Notes: a model not told the origin generated them from the letters alone. Numbered from the stretch's first letter, positions 54,095 through 63,559 are shown. The stretch: 64,000 nucleotides of DNA from JAKPAM01 sp047601745 (GCA_047601745.1 JASGIS010000001.1:1984001-2048000), one strand, 5' to 3'. Made by a program: numbers and translations.

Positions 54095-54778
54095 TCAGCG
54101 GTCCCGGACGTCCGTGGATGAAAAGAGGTCCGCCAGGTCGACGCTAAGTTCGAGCGGCCGGTCGGCGGTGGCGGGCGTCGAGCGATCGATGTCGATCGAG
54201 GCCGCCAGCGATTCGAGCCCCGCGGACGTCCGGGTCTTCAGGTCGATCGTCGCGGTCGCGCAGCGGGTCTGCGCGTGCGAGCCGGGCTCGACCGCGTACG
54301 CGACCAGGCGCGCGCGGCCCGTTTCGCCGCCCATCGCGGCCTTCAGCGCGGTGACCGCGGCCGGATCGAGCATCGCGGCCAGGGCCGCCGTCCACGGCGC
54401 GCTGCCCGAACCGCGGCTTTCGGCCAGCACCGACCAGCCATCGTCGCGCCCGATCTCGAGCACGACGCGCCGCACGTCCAGCGGCAGCGGCTCGAGCGAG
54501 TTCGCCGCCGGCCGTTCCCGTTTCAGCGCGTCGAACAGCTCGGCGCGTTCGCGTTCGTCGAGCGCGACCCGGGCGGTCGCCTGCAGGAAGGCCGTGCCGC
54601 CGGCTTCGATGACTTGCAGCATCGGCGTCCCGTCGCGCTTGCGCTCCAGCGACGGGCGGCGGGGCCGATATCGCCAGCGGGTGGCGTCGGCATCGATCGG
54701 CAACAGTTCGAAGCCCCGTACGATCAGCGGTTCGGCGCCGGCGGTTTCGTCGGTCGGATCCTGCGAGGTGCGCGTCAT
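54095..54778 (-). CDS. Uncharacterised small member, gene 3
   Basis: A 227-aa product (MTRTSQDPTDETAGAEPLIV) whose ATG overlaps the stop of gene 2 by 4 bp. Residues about 32-80 match the signature of its larger neighbours: TRWRYRPRRPSLERKRDGTP, then MLQVIEAGGTAFLQATARVA and a helix LDERERAELFDAL. The repeat domains are absent. The rest is predicted alternating strands and helices with SLEPLPLDVRRVVLEIGRDD. It may be a single-domain form of the unit that starts genes 4-6. Function unknown. Confidence 0.78.
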   Translation of the reverse strand: MTRTSQDPTDETAGAEPLIVRGFELLPIDADATRWRYRPRRPSLERKRDGTPMLQVIEAGGTAFLQATARVALDERERAELFDALKRERPAANSLEPLPLDVRRVVLEIGRDDGWSVLAESRGSGSAPWTAALAAMLDPAAVTALKAAMGGETGRARLVAYAVEPGSHAQTRCATATIDLKTRTSAGLESLAASIDIDRSTPATADRPLELSVDLADLFSSTDVRDR

Positions 54779-56556
54779 CGCGTACTCCTGTCGATGTCGA
54801 TCCGTAGCTCGTCGGTTGGCAGGACCGGCGCCGACCAGTCGCCGGCGACGCCGTCGCGGACCGTGCGCCAGCAGACGCCGGGCCGGAACGGCGAAGCGGC
54901 GATCCATCCGATCGATACTTCGGGACGATCGCCGCCCACGCGGGCGGCGAGCGGCGGCGCGTCCGCATCGTCGGGGCGCCATTCGAAGATCAGCGGATCC
55001 GTCGAGCTGGTGCGGATCGTCGCGTGATGGGCGCCGTAGCCGGGCAGCATCGGCAGGTCGACGAACAACTGGTACTGCGGATCCAGGTCGATGGCGACCG
55101 GGTCGCCGCTGCCGTGAGGACGGACGCGCAGACGTACCGCTTCGCGCTCGCAGGCCAGCACGATCGATGGCGTCGCCCGATCGAGCCGTGCGACGGGCCG
55201 GCCGTCGGCCGACTCGCCGGGTGACTCGCCGGGTGACTCGCCGGGCGAGCGGATCGACGCCTCGACGTCGGCGACGTCGAGCAGGGCCTGCGTCGCGCGA
55301 AGCCTCACCAACGGGCAGCCGAAGTCGTCGGGGCCGAGCACGGCGCTGTCCGCGCGCAGCGGGCGCCAGTCGCCGGCCGCTTCGACCAGTTCGTCGCCGC
55401 GCGCCAGCACGGCCCGCAAACGGATCTCGCCATCGATCGGTTCTCCGGCGGCGAGCCGCAGCTCGGTGCTCGCCGAGCGCAGCGGGTTGTCGAGGCTCAC
55501 GCTGGCGGCCGACGCCAGCGGTCGGAACGGCGGCAGCGGCGGAGCGCGGAAGTCCGCGACCAGCGCCTGCAAGCCGGCGATCGGCTCCGGCAGGTTCGCC
55601 GCCAGCGTGATCCGGGTCCGCCCGGTGGGAATCGGCGGCAGGTCGACGTATTGCACCCGGAGCGGGTCATCGACCTGCATCGCGCGCGCCGCCGCCAGCG
55701 GATCGAAGCCGAGCCGTCGTCGTACCAGCACGGCGGCCGGCTGCGACAGATCGACGCGTTCACGTCCGCCGGGCAGCGCGGCCGCGGGTTGCAGGCGGAT
55801 CCGGTCCGGCCGCTGCGGGTCGCAGACGCCTAAGCGATCCGCCAGACGCAGGCCGAGCACGCGCGAGCGGGTCGGCGCGTCGATGGCCTGGACGTCGCCT
55901 TCGGCGCGGATGCCGGTGCCGGCGGCGAGCAGGGCGTCGAGGGAGGCGGCGAACGCCTCGTCCGCGACACTCGCTTCGTCGCCGAGCCGCTCGGCCAGGC
56001 GGGCGGCCAGTTCGCGCGGATCGTAGTCGACCGCAAGCGGCAGCCGCTGCGCGATCGCGCGGTGCGCGACCTGCAGCGACGCCCGCAACGGCATCACGTC
56101 CTCGCCGAGGATCCGCGCGGCGATTGCCGCCGCTTCGGGCGAGAGGTCGAGCAGCAGGCGCGCGTGCGCGAGCCACGCGGGGTCGAGCGGGCGCGCGGAC
56201 ATCAGCGGCGTCCACGAGACCGGTCCGAGCGCGGCCTCGAGCTCCAGCAGTCCGGCTTCGAACTCGCCGACGGCCATCCTGGCCGTCTGGCCGGCCGCGG
56301 CCAATGCCATCCCGATGTCGGTGACGGGCGCCTCGATCGACAGCCCGATGTCCAGACGCCCGCCGGTCGCGGCGCCGTCGCGTCCGGCCTGGCGAACCAG
56401 CGTCAGACGCAGCCGCGGTCGTCCGTCGACGTCGGCTTCCAGCGCCAGGCGGTCGGGGATCGCGACCACGTCGGACGGGCGCAGGTACGCGCGCCAGGCC
56501 GTGCCGGGGACGTCGCTCACCGGTTGGTCGAGGTCGGGTAAGCCGGCCAGCATCAT
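54775..56556 (-). CDS. Uncharacterised repeat protein, gene 2
   Basis: A 593-aa product beginning MMLAGLPDLDQPVSDVPGTA. The signature is present as VAIPDRLALEADVDGRPRLR, LTLVRQAG and LDIGLSIEAPV. Later parts show paired-strand units (VDDPLRVQYVDLPPIPTGRT, VSLDNPLRSASTELRLAAGE). Near residue 440 an SPGE motif is repeated three times, encoded by a 12-bp tandem repeat. The start follows gene 1 by 16 bp and the stop overlaps gene 3. There is no signal peptide. Function unknown. Confidence 0.8.
   Translation of the reverse strand: MMLAGLPDLDQPVSDVPGTAWRAYLRPSDVVAIPDRLALEADVDGRPRLRLTLVRQAGRDGAATGGRLDIGLSIEAPVTDIGMALAAAGQTARMAVGEFEAGLLELEAALGPVSWTPLMSARPLDPAWLAHARLLLDLSPEAAAIAARILGEDVMPLRASLQVAHRAIAQRLPLAVDYDPRELAARLAERLGDEASVADEAFAASLDALLAAGTGIRAEGDVQAIDAPTRSRVLGLRLADRLGVCDPQRPDRIRLQPAAALPGGRERVDLSQPAAVLVRRRLGFDPLAAARAMQVDDPLRVQYVDLPPIPTGRTRITLAANLPEPIAGLQALVADFRAPPLPPFRPLASAASVSLDNPLRSASTELRLAAGEPIDGEIRLRAVLARGDELVEAAGDWRPLRADSAVLGPDDFGCPLVRLRATQALLDVADVEASIRSPGESPGESPGESADGRPVARLDRATPSIVLACEREAVRLRVRPHGSGDPVAIDLDPQYQLFVDLPMLPGYGAHHATIRTSSTDPLIFEWRPDDADAPPLAARVGGDRPEVSIGWIAASPFRPGVCWRTVRDGVAGDWSAPVLPTDELRIDIDRSTR
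55211..55246. repeat. Three tandem 12-bp repeats within gene 2
   Basis: GACTCGCCGGGT occurs three times in a row (55211, 55223 and 55235, the last copy ending in C). On the coding strand this gives repeated Ser-Pro-Gly-Glu. It is a short in-frame expansion in a linker between predicted beta units. Confidence 0.85.
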
Positions 56557-56572
56557 CGCCGTCTCCCGCGGC

Positions 56573-58633
56573 TCAGGCCGGGAGCGTCTTGACCGGGAAC
56601 AGGATCGTTCCCGGTGATTCGCGCCAGTCGCTGGTGCCGATCCCGCCGGCGCCCCACAAGGTCTCGGTCTTGTAGCGGATCGGCGGCATCGGGGCGCCGG
56701 TGATCAAGGGCTCGATCGGCAGCCGGACCGTGGTGGTCGCGGTCAACTGAGCCTCGGTCAGGCGCACGGTTCCGCCGTGTTCGACGGTGACCACGAACGC
56801 GGCGACCCGCTCGCCTGCCGGATCCGGGTTCGAGAACAGCAGCGGCACGGCCTCGACGGAGACCGTGCGCGTCATCTGCCCGGCCGCGCCGCGATCGAAG
56901 ATGGCCGACCAGACGGCATCCGGGTCCGGCTCGACCACGATGCCGGACTCGTCCAGGACGATCCTCCCGGGCGCTTCGGCCAAGGGCTCGGCCGCGACCA
57001 GCGTCAGTTCCAGGTGCTCGCCAGGCGCGAGCCGCGCGCCGGCCGCGAGGCCGTCGACGCGCAGCGCGACCACGGTGCCGGCGACCATCGCGCTGGCCGC
57101 GAGCCGTTCGATCCGCAGCGGGCTTTCGATGCCGTTGACGACGCGGCACGGAAGACTGGCGCCGCTCGGAGCGTCGGCGATCACCGTCAGCACCGGACCG
57201 ACGGTGCGATCCAGTCGCAGCTCGAAAGGAATGTCTTCGGGGCTGCCTTCGCCCATCGATGTCCGGACCTCGCCGCGAAGCAGGGCGAGGGACGCGCCTC
57301 GCAGGGCTTCGTACACGAGACGGAAGTCATCGAGACCCATGGTCTCGACGTGCGTGATGCCGGTCTCCAGATCGACGTCGGCGTCTCGCCGTTCGGTCAG
57401 CGCCGGGCTCGGTGCGCCGCCTTGCGGCAACGCCAGCCGCAGGATCGGCTGCGGATCGGGAACGATCTCGAGCGTCAACGCGGCATCGCCGCTGCCGCGT
57501 TGGCGGGCGGCTTCTTCCAGCATCGGCCGTGCGGCCTCCAGCCGCGCCATGTCGAGGACCGGGCGGGCGACGAACTCCATGGCCAGCCGGGGAGCGTCGT
57601 CGCCCTCGCCGGCTCCCGCCACCGCGTGGACGCGCAACAACGGGCGGCGGTCGCCGTCGTCGGCCCGGGCCAGCCCGAACCGGTCCGGCAGGAAGAAGAA
57701 GTGCGTCGGCTCCACCGGATCCTGCCAGTACGGATGGCTGGTGTTTCCGAAGGCCTTGCGCAGGCGGATCAGCGGCTGGATGCCCGAGCCGTTGCCGCCG
57801 AGCCGCTGCAATTGCGTGTCGGACAGCACCAGCGGCGCAGGCTCCATCGTCTGCTCGAGCTGCACCGTGGACTGGACATAGCCGGGTTCGTTCGTGTCCT
57901 TGAACACGTAGTTCGCGGGCAGGCCGAGCGTGGCCTCGCGTCCGACGATCAGCGTGGCGCTGGACGCGAGCGAACTCAGTGCGGCCAGTATCTGCTGGCG
58001 CTGGCCCGGCGCGGGCAGCGGCAGTTCGGCCGTGACGACGGTCCCGCTGGCATCCAGCAGCACCGACGCGAACGGCAACTGCCTGACGATCGATTCGCCG
58101 GACAGGGTGGCCTGGGTGTACTTGAGCGTCACCGTCAGGACGTGCGGCAGTTCGATCCGGCCTTCGGCCGCCGCCGGCGACGGGGTCTCGACCAGCGTGA
58201 ACACCATCACCGGCACGCCGTCGCGATCGGCGATCGCGATGCTCGGCTCCTCGACCGAGCCGACCTTGTCGAATCGAATCGCATAGCGCGGCAGCACGTA
58301 CGAGAGCTTGCCGTCCGGGCTGGTGAAGACATCGGCGTCGGTCGGCAGCACGCGCGGGGCCACCGGGGCCGTCAGTTGCGCGCGGCGCAGATACCGGGGG
58401 TCGGGTATGAAAACGCTCGGGGGCGGCTGCTGCGTGGCGGGTTCGGGGCGCGGGTTGCCATGGCCGACGGTCGACACCGAAGGCAGGTGTCCGGGCACCA
58501 TGACCACGCCCGGTCGCGCGATCACCCTGTCGCCGATGCCCACCGGATCGTGCTGCGGCCTCGCCTTGATCGCGAAGCCCTGCCGCACGAGAGAGACCGG
58601 CGTGCGCCCGGCCTGTAACGACGTTGTTTGCAT
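56573..58633 (-). CDS. Uncharacterised repeat protein, gene 1 of the seven-gene operon
   Basis: The start MQTTSLQAGRTPVSLVRQGF, preceded by GGAG, gives 686 aa; a longer frame extends 24 codons upstream. The signature appears twice. The first copy is YVLPRYAIRFDKVGSVEEPS followed by MVFTLVET, and the second is HFFFLPDRFGLARADDGDRR with LLRVHAVAG and LAMEFVARPVLDMARLEAAR. The C-terminal third is strand-rich and ends TILFPVKTLPA. It is the promoter-proximal gene, divergent from an amidase gene, with no regulator beside it. Function unknown. Confidence 0.8.
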   Translation of the reverse strand: MQTTSLQAGRTPVSLVRQGFAIKARPQHDPVGIGDRVIARPGVVMVPGHLPSVSTVGHGNPRPEPATQQPPPSVFIPDPRYLRRAQLTAPVAPRVLPTDADVFTSPDGKLSYVLPRYAIRFDKVGSVEEPSIAIADRDGVPVMVFTLVETPSPAAAEGRIELPHVLTVTLKYTQATLSGESIVRQLPFASVLLDASGTVVTAELPLPAPGQRQQILAALSSLASSATLIVGREATLGLPANYVFKDTNEPGYVQSTVQLEQTMEPAPLVLSDTQLQRLGGNGSGIQPLIRLRKAFGNTSHPYWQDPVEPTHFFFLPDRFGLARADDGDRRPLLRVHAVAGAGEGDDAPRLAMEFVARPVLDMARLEAARPMLEEAARQRGSGDAALTLEIVPDPQPILRLALPQGGAPSPALTERRDADVDLETGITHVETMGLDDFRLVYEALRGASLALLRGEVRTSMGEGSPEDIPFELRLDRTVGPVLTVIADAPSGASLPCRVVNGIESPLRIERLAASAMVAGTVVALRVDGLAAGARLAPGEHLELTLVAAEPLAEAPGRIVLDESGIVVEPDPDAVWSAIFDRGAAGQMTRTVSVEAVPLLFSNPDPAGERVAAFVVTVEHGGTVRLTEAQLTATTTVRLPIEPLITGAPMPPIRYKTETLWGAGGIGTSDWRESPGTILFPVKTLPA

Positions 58634-58943
58634 CACGGACTCCGATGGCCGCGCGTCGTGGACTCCGGGGAGCGGTAGACACCTGTCGAGGCAGGTCGAA
58701 GGCATTCGCCCTCGTTCCGGCCGACGCGCGGTAAGTCAAGTTAAGGCCGCCTCCGCGCGTCGTCATCCTCACATTTCGGTACACACGGCAAGGCCCGCCT
58801 GCGCACACGCGCGGCGCTCGATAAGCGCCGCGCGAGGCGAGTTGCCGCAGCGCCGATGCTCGGCCGCGGGCCGGCCTGCTTGTGCGGCGGCTTTCCATCC
58901 CGCATGCTTGTCCGGCCCCGCTACTCACCGGAAAGCCGCGAGC
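58634..58943. other. Divergent intergenic region between the seven-gene operon and the amidase
   Basis: This 310-bp stretch should hold both promoters. The main visible structure is a perfect 11-bp hairpin (arms CGCGCGGCGCT at 58808-58818 and its complement at 58824-58834, loop CGATA) with no T-run on either strand. A TTGACT-like box can be read on the minus strand near 58735, but without a matching -10. Confidence 0.5.
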
Positions 58944-60347
58944 ATGTCCACGTCCACCGAATTGCACTCGTTGTCCGCCGCCGAACTGAGCGACGCTTAT
59001 CGAAGCGGCCGCCTGTCGCCCGTCGAAGTCACGCGCGCGGTGCTGGCCCGCATCGAAGACGTCGAACCGAAGATCAACGCGATGTACGTCGTGCATGCCG
59101 AAGCCGCGTTGCGGGCCGCCGCCGAGTCCGAGGCGCGCTGGCGCGAAGGCCGGCCCGCGTCGGCGATCGACGGCGTGCCGATCACGATCAAGGAGAACAT
59201 CCACACGGCGGGCGACCCTTCGCCGATCGGCACGCGCGCCGCGCCCGCCTCGCCGCAGCCGATCGATGCGCCGCCGTCGGCGCGCGTTCGCGAGGCCGGC
59301 GCCGTGATCGTCGGCAAGACCACGATGCCCGACTTCGGCATGCTGTCGTCGGGCGTGTCGTCGCTGCACGGCATCACCCGCAATCCGTGGCGACTGGACC
59401 GCAATACTTCGGGGTCATCGTCTGGCGCCGGCGCCGCGGCGGCGGCCGGTTACGGTCCGCTGCACATCGGCACCGACATCGGCGGGTCGGTGCGGTTGCC
59501 GGCCACGCACAACGGCATTTTCGGGCTCAAACCGAGCCAGGGCCGCGTTCCTTATGATCCGCCGTTCATGGGGCGGGTGGCCGGTCCGATGACGCGGACG
59601 GTACGCGATGCCGCGATGCTGATGACCGTGCTGAGCCGGCCCGACGATCGCGACTATCGTTGCCTGCCGCCGCAGTCGATCGACCATGCGAGCGAGCTCG
59701 ACGGCCTGCCGATCGCGGGCCTGCGCATCGGCGTGCTGACGGAGATGGGCTGCGGGCTGCCGCCGCAGCCGGAAGTGCGCGATGCCGTCGCCGCGGCCGC
59801 CGCCGCGCTGGCCGATGCCGGCGCGCGCGTCGAGCCGCTCGACAGCTTCCTGACGCCGCGGATGTTCGACGGCGTCCAGCGCTTCTTCGAGGCGCGCCTG
59901 TGCGCGGACATCGCCGCGATGCCGGCGGCGATGCGCGAGCAGGTGCTGCCGTTCATCGTCGAGTGGGCGACCTGGCGCGCCGCCTCGTTCAGCGGCAGCG
60001 ACGTGATCGGCGCGTATCTGCAGATCCAGTCGATGCGCGAAGCCGCCGTTAGGGCCGTCGGCGCCTTCGATTTCGTGATATCGCCGACTTCACCGCTGCT
60101 TCCTTATGACGCGGAGGCGGCGTGCCCGGGCGACGATCCGCATCGCGCGCTCGAACACATCGCGTTCACGGTGCCGTACAACATGAGCGAGCAGCCGGCG
60201 GCCTCGATCAACTGGTGCGCGTCGTCCGATGGCTTGCCGATCGGCGTGCAGCTCATCGGCAAGCGTTTCGACGACGTCGGCGTCCTGCGTCTGGCGCGCG
60301 CGATGGAAGGCCTGCGGCCGGCTCAGCGTCCCTGGCCTTCGCCGTGA
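58944..60347 (+). CDS. Amidase (amidase signature family)
   Basis: A hydrolase of the Lys-Ser-cisSer class that cleaves carboxamides. ATG 58944 gives 467 aa; in-frame sequence upstream is intergenic. The catalytic Lys is in GVPITIKENIH (about residue 81), the cis-Ser in NTSGSSSGAGAAAAAG, and the nucleophile Ser in GTDIGGSVRLPA. The C-terminal part, ASINWCASSDGLPIGVQLIG, is typical of broad amidases. It does not lie beside gatB/gatC, so a role as GatA is unlikely. Substrate unknown. It is divergent from the seven-gene operon. Confidence 0.92.
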   Translation: MSTSTELHSLSAAELSDAYRSGRLSPVEVTRAVLARIEDVEPKINAMYVVHAEAALRAAAESEARWREGRPASAIDGVPITIKENIHTAGDPSPIGTRAAPASPQPIDAPPSARVREAGAVIVGKTTMPDFGMLSSGVSSLHGITRNPWRLDRNTSGSSSGAGAAAAAGYGPLHIGTDIGGSVRLPATHNGIFGLKPSQGRVPYDPPFMGRVAGPMTRTVRDAAMLMTVLSRPDDRDYRCLPPQSIDHASELDGLPIAGLRIGVLTEMGCGLPPQPEVRDAVAAAAAALADAGARVEPLDSFLTPRMFDGVQRFFEARLCADIAAMPAAMREQVLPFIVEWATWRAASFSGSDVIGAYLQIQSMREAAVRAVGAFDFVISPTSPLLPYDAEAACPGDDPHRALEHIAFTVPYNMSEQPAASINWCASSDGLPIGVQLIGKRFDDVGVLRLARAMEGLRPAQRPWPSP

Positions 60348-60420
60348 ACGCCCGCCGCGGCCGAGGGTGATGCGGGCCGCGGTGCGGGGCGTCGCGCGGA
60401 GCGTCGCGCCGGGTGCCGGG

Positions 60421-60888
60421 TCAGGCGGTCGGCTGCCGGCATTTGTACATGCCCCATCCCTGCGCCTGATAGACGATCTCGCCGTGCTGGTTGATCGCCT
60501 GCTGCGCGGACTGGATCAGCCCGCGATCGGGTCTGGATTCCGAACGCCGCATCGCCAGGATCGATACCTGCCCGCGCAGGCGATCGCCGGGGCGCACCGG
60601 TCTGAACCAGCGCACCTCGTCCATGCCCGGCGATCCCATGCTCGATACCGGCGACAGGAAGTGGTCGACCAGCAGCCGCATCATCACGCTGGCCGTCATC
60701 CAGCCGCTGGCCACCAGGCCGCCGAAATGGCTGGCCGCGGCCGCCTTCGGGTCGACGTGGAACGGCTGCGGATCGTAGCGCGTCGCGAACTCGATGATCT
60801 CCTGCTCGGTGATCAGGTATTCGCCGATCGGGCAGATCTCGCCGACCGTGTAGTCTTCGAAGTATCTTTCGCGGTAGGGCACGGACAT
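60421..60888 (-). CDS. MaoC-like hotdog-fold dehydratase
   Basis: A 155-aa single hotdog-domain protein. The start MSVPYRERYFEDYTVGEICP leads into the family pattern: ITEQEIIEFATRYDPQPFHV supplies the Asp-His hydratase pair, followed by FGGLVASGWMTASVMMRLLV. Homologs act as (R)-specific enoyl-CoA hydratases or related acyl-CoA dehydratases. The gene stands alone on the minus strand, convergent with the amidase; substrate unknown. Confidence 0.9.
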   Translation of the reverse strand: MSVPYRERYFEDYTVGEICPIGEYLITEQEIIEFATRYDPQPFHVDPKAAAASHFGGLVASGWMTASVMMRLLVDHFLSPVSSMGSPGMDEVRWFRPVRPGDRLRGQVSILAMRRSESRPDRGLIQSAQQAINQHGEIVYQAQGWGMYKCRQPTA

Positions 60889-61086
60889 CGCTGCGTGGTC
60901 TCCTGTGTCGGCGCGGTCGGCCGATCGCGCGCGGAGCGCTCGCGTCCTGGGGGCCGCCGGGCCATGCCATAGTATGCCGGCAATCCGGCGTCCTGCCGCC
61001 GCGCGATCGGGTGTCCAACCTCATCGATCGCGCGTCGATCGCGTGACGGCGGACATCGATCGGATCGTCAACGGATTCGTCAACGG

Positions 61087-61476
61087 ATGGAAGACGTAAG
61101 AATCGACAAATGGCTGTGGGCGGCGCGCTTCTACAAGACGCGCAGCCTCGCGCAGACGGCGCTCGAGCGCGGCCAGGTGCTGGTCGGCGGCGAACGCGTG
61201 AAGCTGTCGCGGCCGGTCCGCGAAGGCGACGAGGTGCGGATCCGCATCGGCGGCATCGAGCGCACGGTCGAGGTCCTGGCGCTGTCCGAGCAGCGCGGGC
61301 CGGCCAGCGTCGCGCAGACGCTGTACCGGGAAACGCCCGATTCGATCTCCCGGCGGGTCGCCGAGATCGCGCGCCGGGCATTGGCGGCCGAGCCCGCGCA
61401 CGCGATCGCCGGCGGGCGTCCGACCAAGCGGGATCGGCGGCACCTGGACCGCTGGCACGACGGCGACGAGCAATGA
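61087..61476 (+). CDS. hslR: Hsp15-type S4-domain RNA-binding protein
   Basis: A 129-aa heat-shock protein 15 family member. The S4 domain fills residues 3-60 (VRIDKWLWAARFYKTRSLAQ, then VLVGGERVKLSRPVREGDEV), and a basic tail follows (GGRPTKRDRRHLDRW). In E. coli, Hsp15 binds stalled 50S subunits carrying nascent chains and helps recycle them. Its 3' end lies 23 bp from the MITE-like element. Confidence 0.93.
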   Translation: MEDVRIDKWLWAARFYKTRSLAQTALERGQVLVGGERVKLSRPVREGDEVRIRIGGIERTVEVLALSEQRGPASVAQTLYRETPDSISRRVAEIARRALAAEPAHAIAGGRPTKRDRRHLDRWHDGDEQ

Positions 61477-61501
61477 TCCGGCGTTGCCGGCCCGGGCGCT
61501 A

Positions 61502-61659
61502 GTGTCGTGAATCAGAAGTTCGCCGAAGAGATCCGCCGAGAATCGGCGCCATGCCGTGTTGCAAATCCTCGCGATACCTCGGTATCGCTGCGGTTTGCGC
61601 CTTGCCTGGCACCGATTTCGACAGATTTCTTTCTTCGGCGAACTTCTGATTCACGACAC
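61502..61659. mobile_element. MITE-like element with 28-bp inverted ends and TA duplication
   Basis: Left end 61502-61529 (starting GTGTCGTGAATCAGAAGTTC) and right end 61632-61659 are perfect inverse complements over 28 bp. Both are flanked by TA (61500-61501 and 61660-61661), as expected for a TA target duplication. The 102 bp between the ends has no transposase frame. Size, ends and TA target fit a miniature element mobilised by an IS630/Tc1-type transposase. With the element and one TA removed, the flanks form CGGGCGC-TA-GCGCCCG, a perfect 16-bp palindrome with CTAG at its centre. Confidence 0.8.
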
Positions 61660-63533
61660 TAGCGCCCGAGCAGCTTGCGGCTGAGCTGGTCGAACGCCAT
61701 CGTCGGCAGCGCCGCGATGTCGCGGACGATGATCGCGTTGTCGTAGTAGCTGGCCGCCGCATCGTCGCCGACGCCGATGCCCACCAGTTCCACGCCCTGG
61801 TCCCGCAGCCGGCGGATCCTTAGCGTCAGGTCGCTCTGCAGCAACTGCCGATGGCCGTCGCCGGTCACCGGGTGTCCGTCCGACAGCACGAACATCACGT
61901 GCCGCTCGCCGCGCCGCGCGAGCAGCCGTTCGGCCGCCCAGGCCAGCGCTTCGCCGTCGGGATTCTGGTCGCCGCAGCGCATCTCGACGAGGCCCGACGG
62001 ATCGTCGACGGCGAACGACTTGAATACCTGCAGATCCAGCCGCTCGACGAAGCGGTTGAACGGCCGCATGTCGATGCCGCGCGCCAAGGCCTGCTGGTAG
62101 TGGTCGCGCATCGCCGCGTCGATGATCGAGCTGAAACCGAGGATCTCGAACGGATAGCCGAGCCGGCCCAGCGCGGTCGCCATCGCCGCCGCGCACAGCT
62201 TGGCGATGCGCAGCTTGTCGCCGGCCATCGACGCGCTCAGGTCGATCAGGATCGAGATCGCCAGGTGGCGGCTGGGCAGAGGCCGTTCGACGCGAAACGG
62301 CGTCCGATAGCTCGGTTGCGCGGCCAGGCGTCCGAGTGCCGCCGGATGGATGCGGCCGCGTTCCTGCTCGTACCGCCAGGCGTTCGGTGCTTCGGCCTTC
62401 AGCGCGCGTTCGAGTTTCTCGGCGAGCCGGCCGGTGGCTTTCAGCGCCTCGCGCCGCAGCGCGATCCACGCGGCCCGGTCGCCGCGTCCCGAATGGTCGA
62501 CGACGCGGTCGAACTCGCGCGTCAACGGTATCGAGTACAGCGCGGTCGGTGCGCGCCGCGCCCGGGCCGCGCGCACGGCCGCCTCGATCGCGGCGCCGCT
62601 GGCCTGGCCTTTCGGCGGCGCGCCGGCGGCCAGCGGATCGGCCGGCGATTCGAGTTCGGGTTCGAACTGCGCGAGGTCCGGCGGTGCGCGGTCCTCGTCG
62701 TCGCCGCGCGCGGCGTCCGCGTCGTCGTCGTCCGGCGCCGGCGCATCGTCGGTCGCGGCGTCGGCGGCCTGCGCGTCCGCGGACAGCGCGTTCGCGTCAT
62801 CGTCGCCGGTCCGCGTTCCGTCGTCCGGATCCATCCTCGCGTCGAGCTGGTTGTGCCGCGCGTCCTGCTGCAGGCGTTGCACGATCCGCGCGAGCGCCAG
62901 CGCCTGCTCGGCGCTCTCGGATGAACTGCGCGACGACCGCGCCGTCTCCAGCACGGGCTCGCTGAGCCGCAGCGCTTCGCGCAGCAGCGGCTCGCGCGCG
63001 AGCACGCGGGCCAGCCGGGCCGCGCGTTCCGCGTGTCCGGGAGGCGCGGCGACGAGGGCTTCGTCCTCGCCGTCCGGGTCGTTCCACAGGCGCCGCCCGA
63101 TCGCTTCCAGGTATCGCACCTCCCACGACACCAGCGGTCCGCTCGCGATCAGCCGCTGCCGTTCGGCCTCGCGCCGCGCGCGCAGGAAGCGGGCGGCGCC
63201 CGGGTGCGTGGCCAGCAGCCGGCGCGCGCAGCGGTGATCGTCGATGACCTGCCCGATCGCGCGGGCCATGACGCCGGGCAGCCGCCGCAGCGGGCCGGGC
63301 GACGCGTGCTGGCGGCGGGCGATCAGCAGGTCGATGGTGCCGATCATCCGATCGAGCGTGCCGTCGACCAGCATCGATTCGGGCAGCACGATGCCGCTGC
63401 GATCGAGGCGTGCCGGCGGTCCGGCGAAGGTCACGGCCAGCGTGTAGTCGCCGCTGACGACGCGGGCGATCTTCTCGAGCACGGCGCGCGGGCTGCGGCC
63501 GGGGCTGTGCGGGGTACCGTGCTGGCCTTTCAT
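61659..63533 (-). CDS. CobT-like VWA-domain protein
   Basis: A 624-aa protein. An N-terminal helical region (1-200) is followed by a long Asp-rich acidic segment (about 225-290). The C-terminal VWA domain has the MIDAS motif DLSASMAGD (about residue 425), a conserved Thr/Ser pattern and FVLSDGHPVTGD. The layout matches CobT of aerobic cobaltochelatase, but no cobalamin genes are nearby. Paired with the AAA+ gene just upstream, it may form a general MoxR-VWA chaperone or metal-insertase. Its TAG stop consists of the TA target duplicate plus the first base of the adjoining MITE-like element. Confidence 0.88.
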   Translation of the reverse strand: MKGQHGTPHSPGRSPRAVLEKIARVVSGDYTLAVTFAGPPARLDRSGIVLPESMLVDGTLDRMIGTIDLLIARRQHASPGPLRRLPGVMARAIGQVIDDHRCARRLLATHPGAARFLRARREAERQRLIASGPLVSWEVRYLEAIGRRLWNDPDGEDEALVAAPPGHAERAARLARVLAREPLLREALRLSEPVLETARSSRSSSESAEQALALARIVQRLQQDARHNQLDARMDPDDGTRTGDDDANALSADAQAADAATDDAPAPDDDDADAARGDDEDRAPPDLAQFEPELESPADPLAAGAPPKGQASGAAIEAAVRAARARRAPTALYSIPLTREFDRVVDHSGRGDRAAWIALRREALKATGRLAEKLERALKAEAPNAWRYEQERGRIHPAALGRLAAQPSYRTPFRVERPLPSRHLAISILIDLSASMAGDKLRIAKLCAAAMATALGRLGYPFEILGFSSIIDAAMRDHYQQALARGIDMRPFNRFVERLDLQVFKSFAVDDPSGLVEMRCGDQNPDGEALAWAAERLLARRGERHVMFVLSDGHPVTGDGHRQLLQSDLTLRIRRLRDQGVELVGIGVGDDAAASYYDNAIIVRDIAALPTMAFDQLSRKLLGR

Positions 63534-63559
63534 CGCGCGGGCCGGAGACGGGACGCGCG

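Noticed and set aside
61499..61762. An 87-codon minus-strand frame across the MITE-like element
   Set aside because: It joins the shadow of the VWA gene end to the element; such chance frames arise wherever this kind of element lies.
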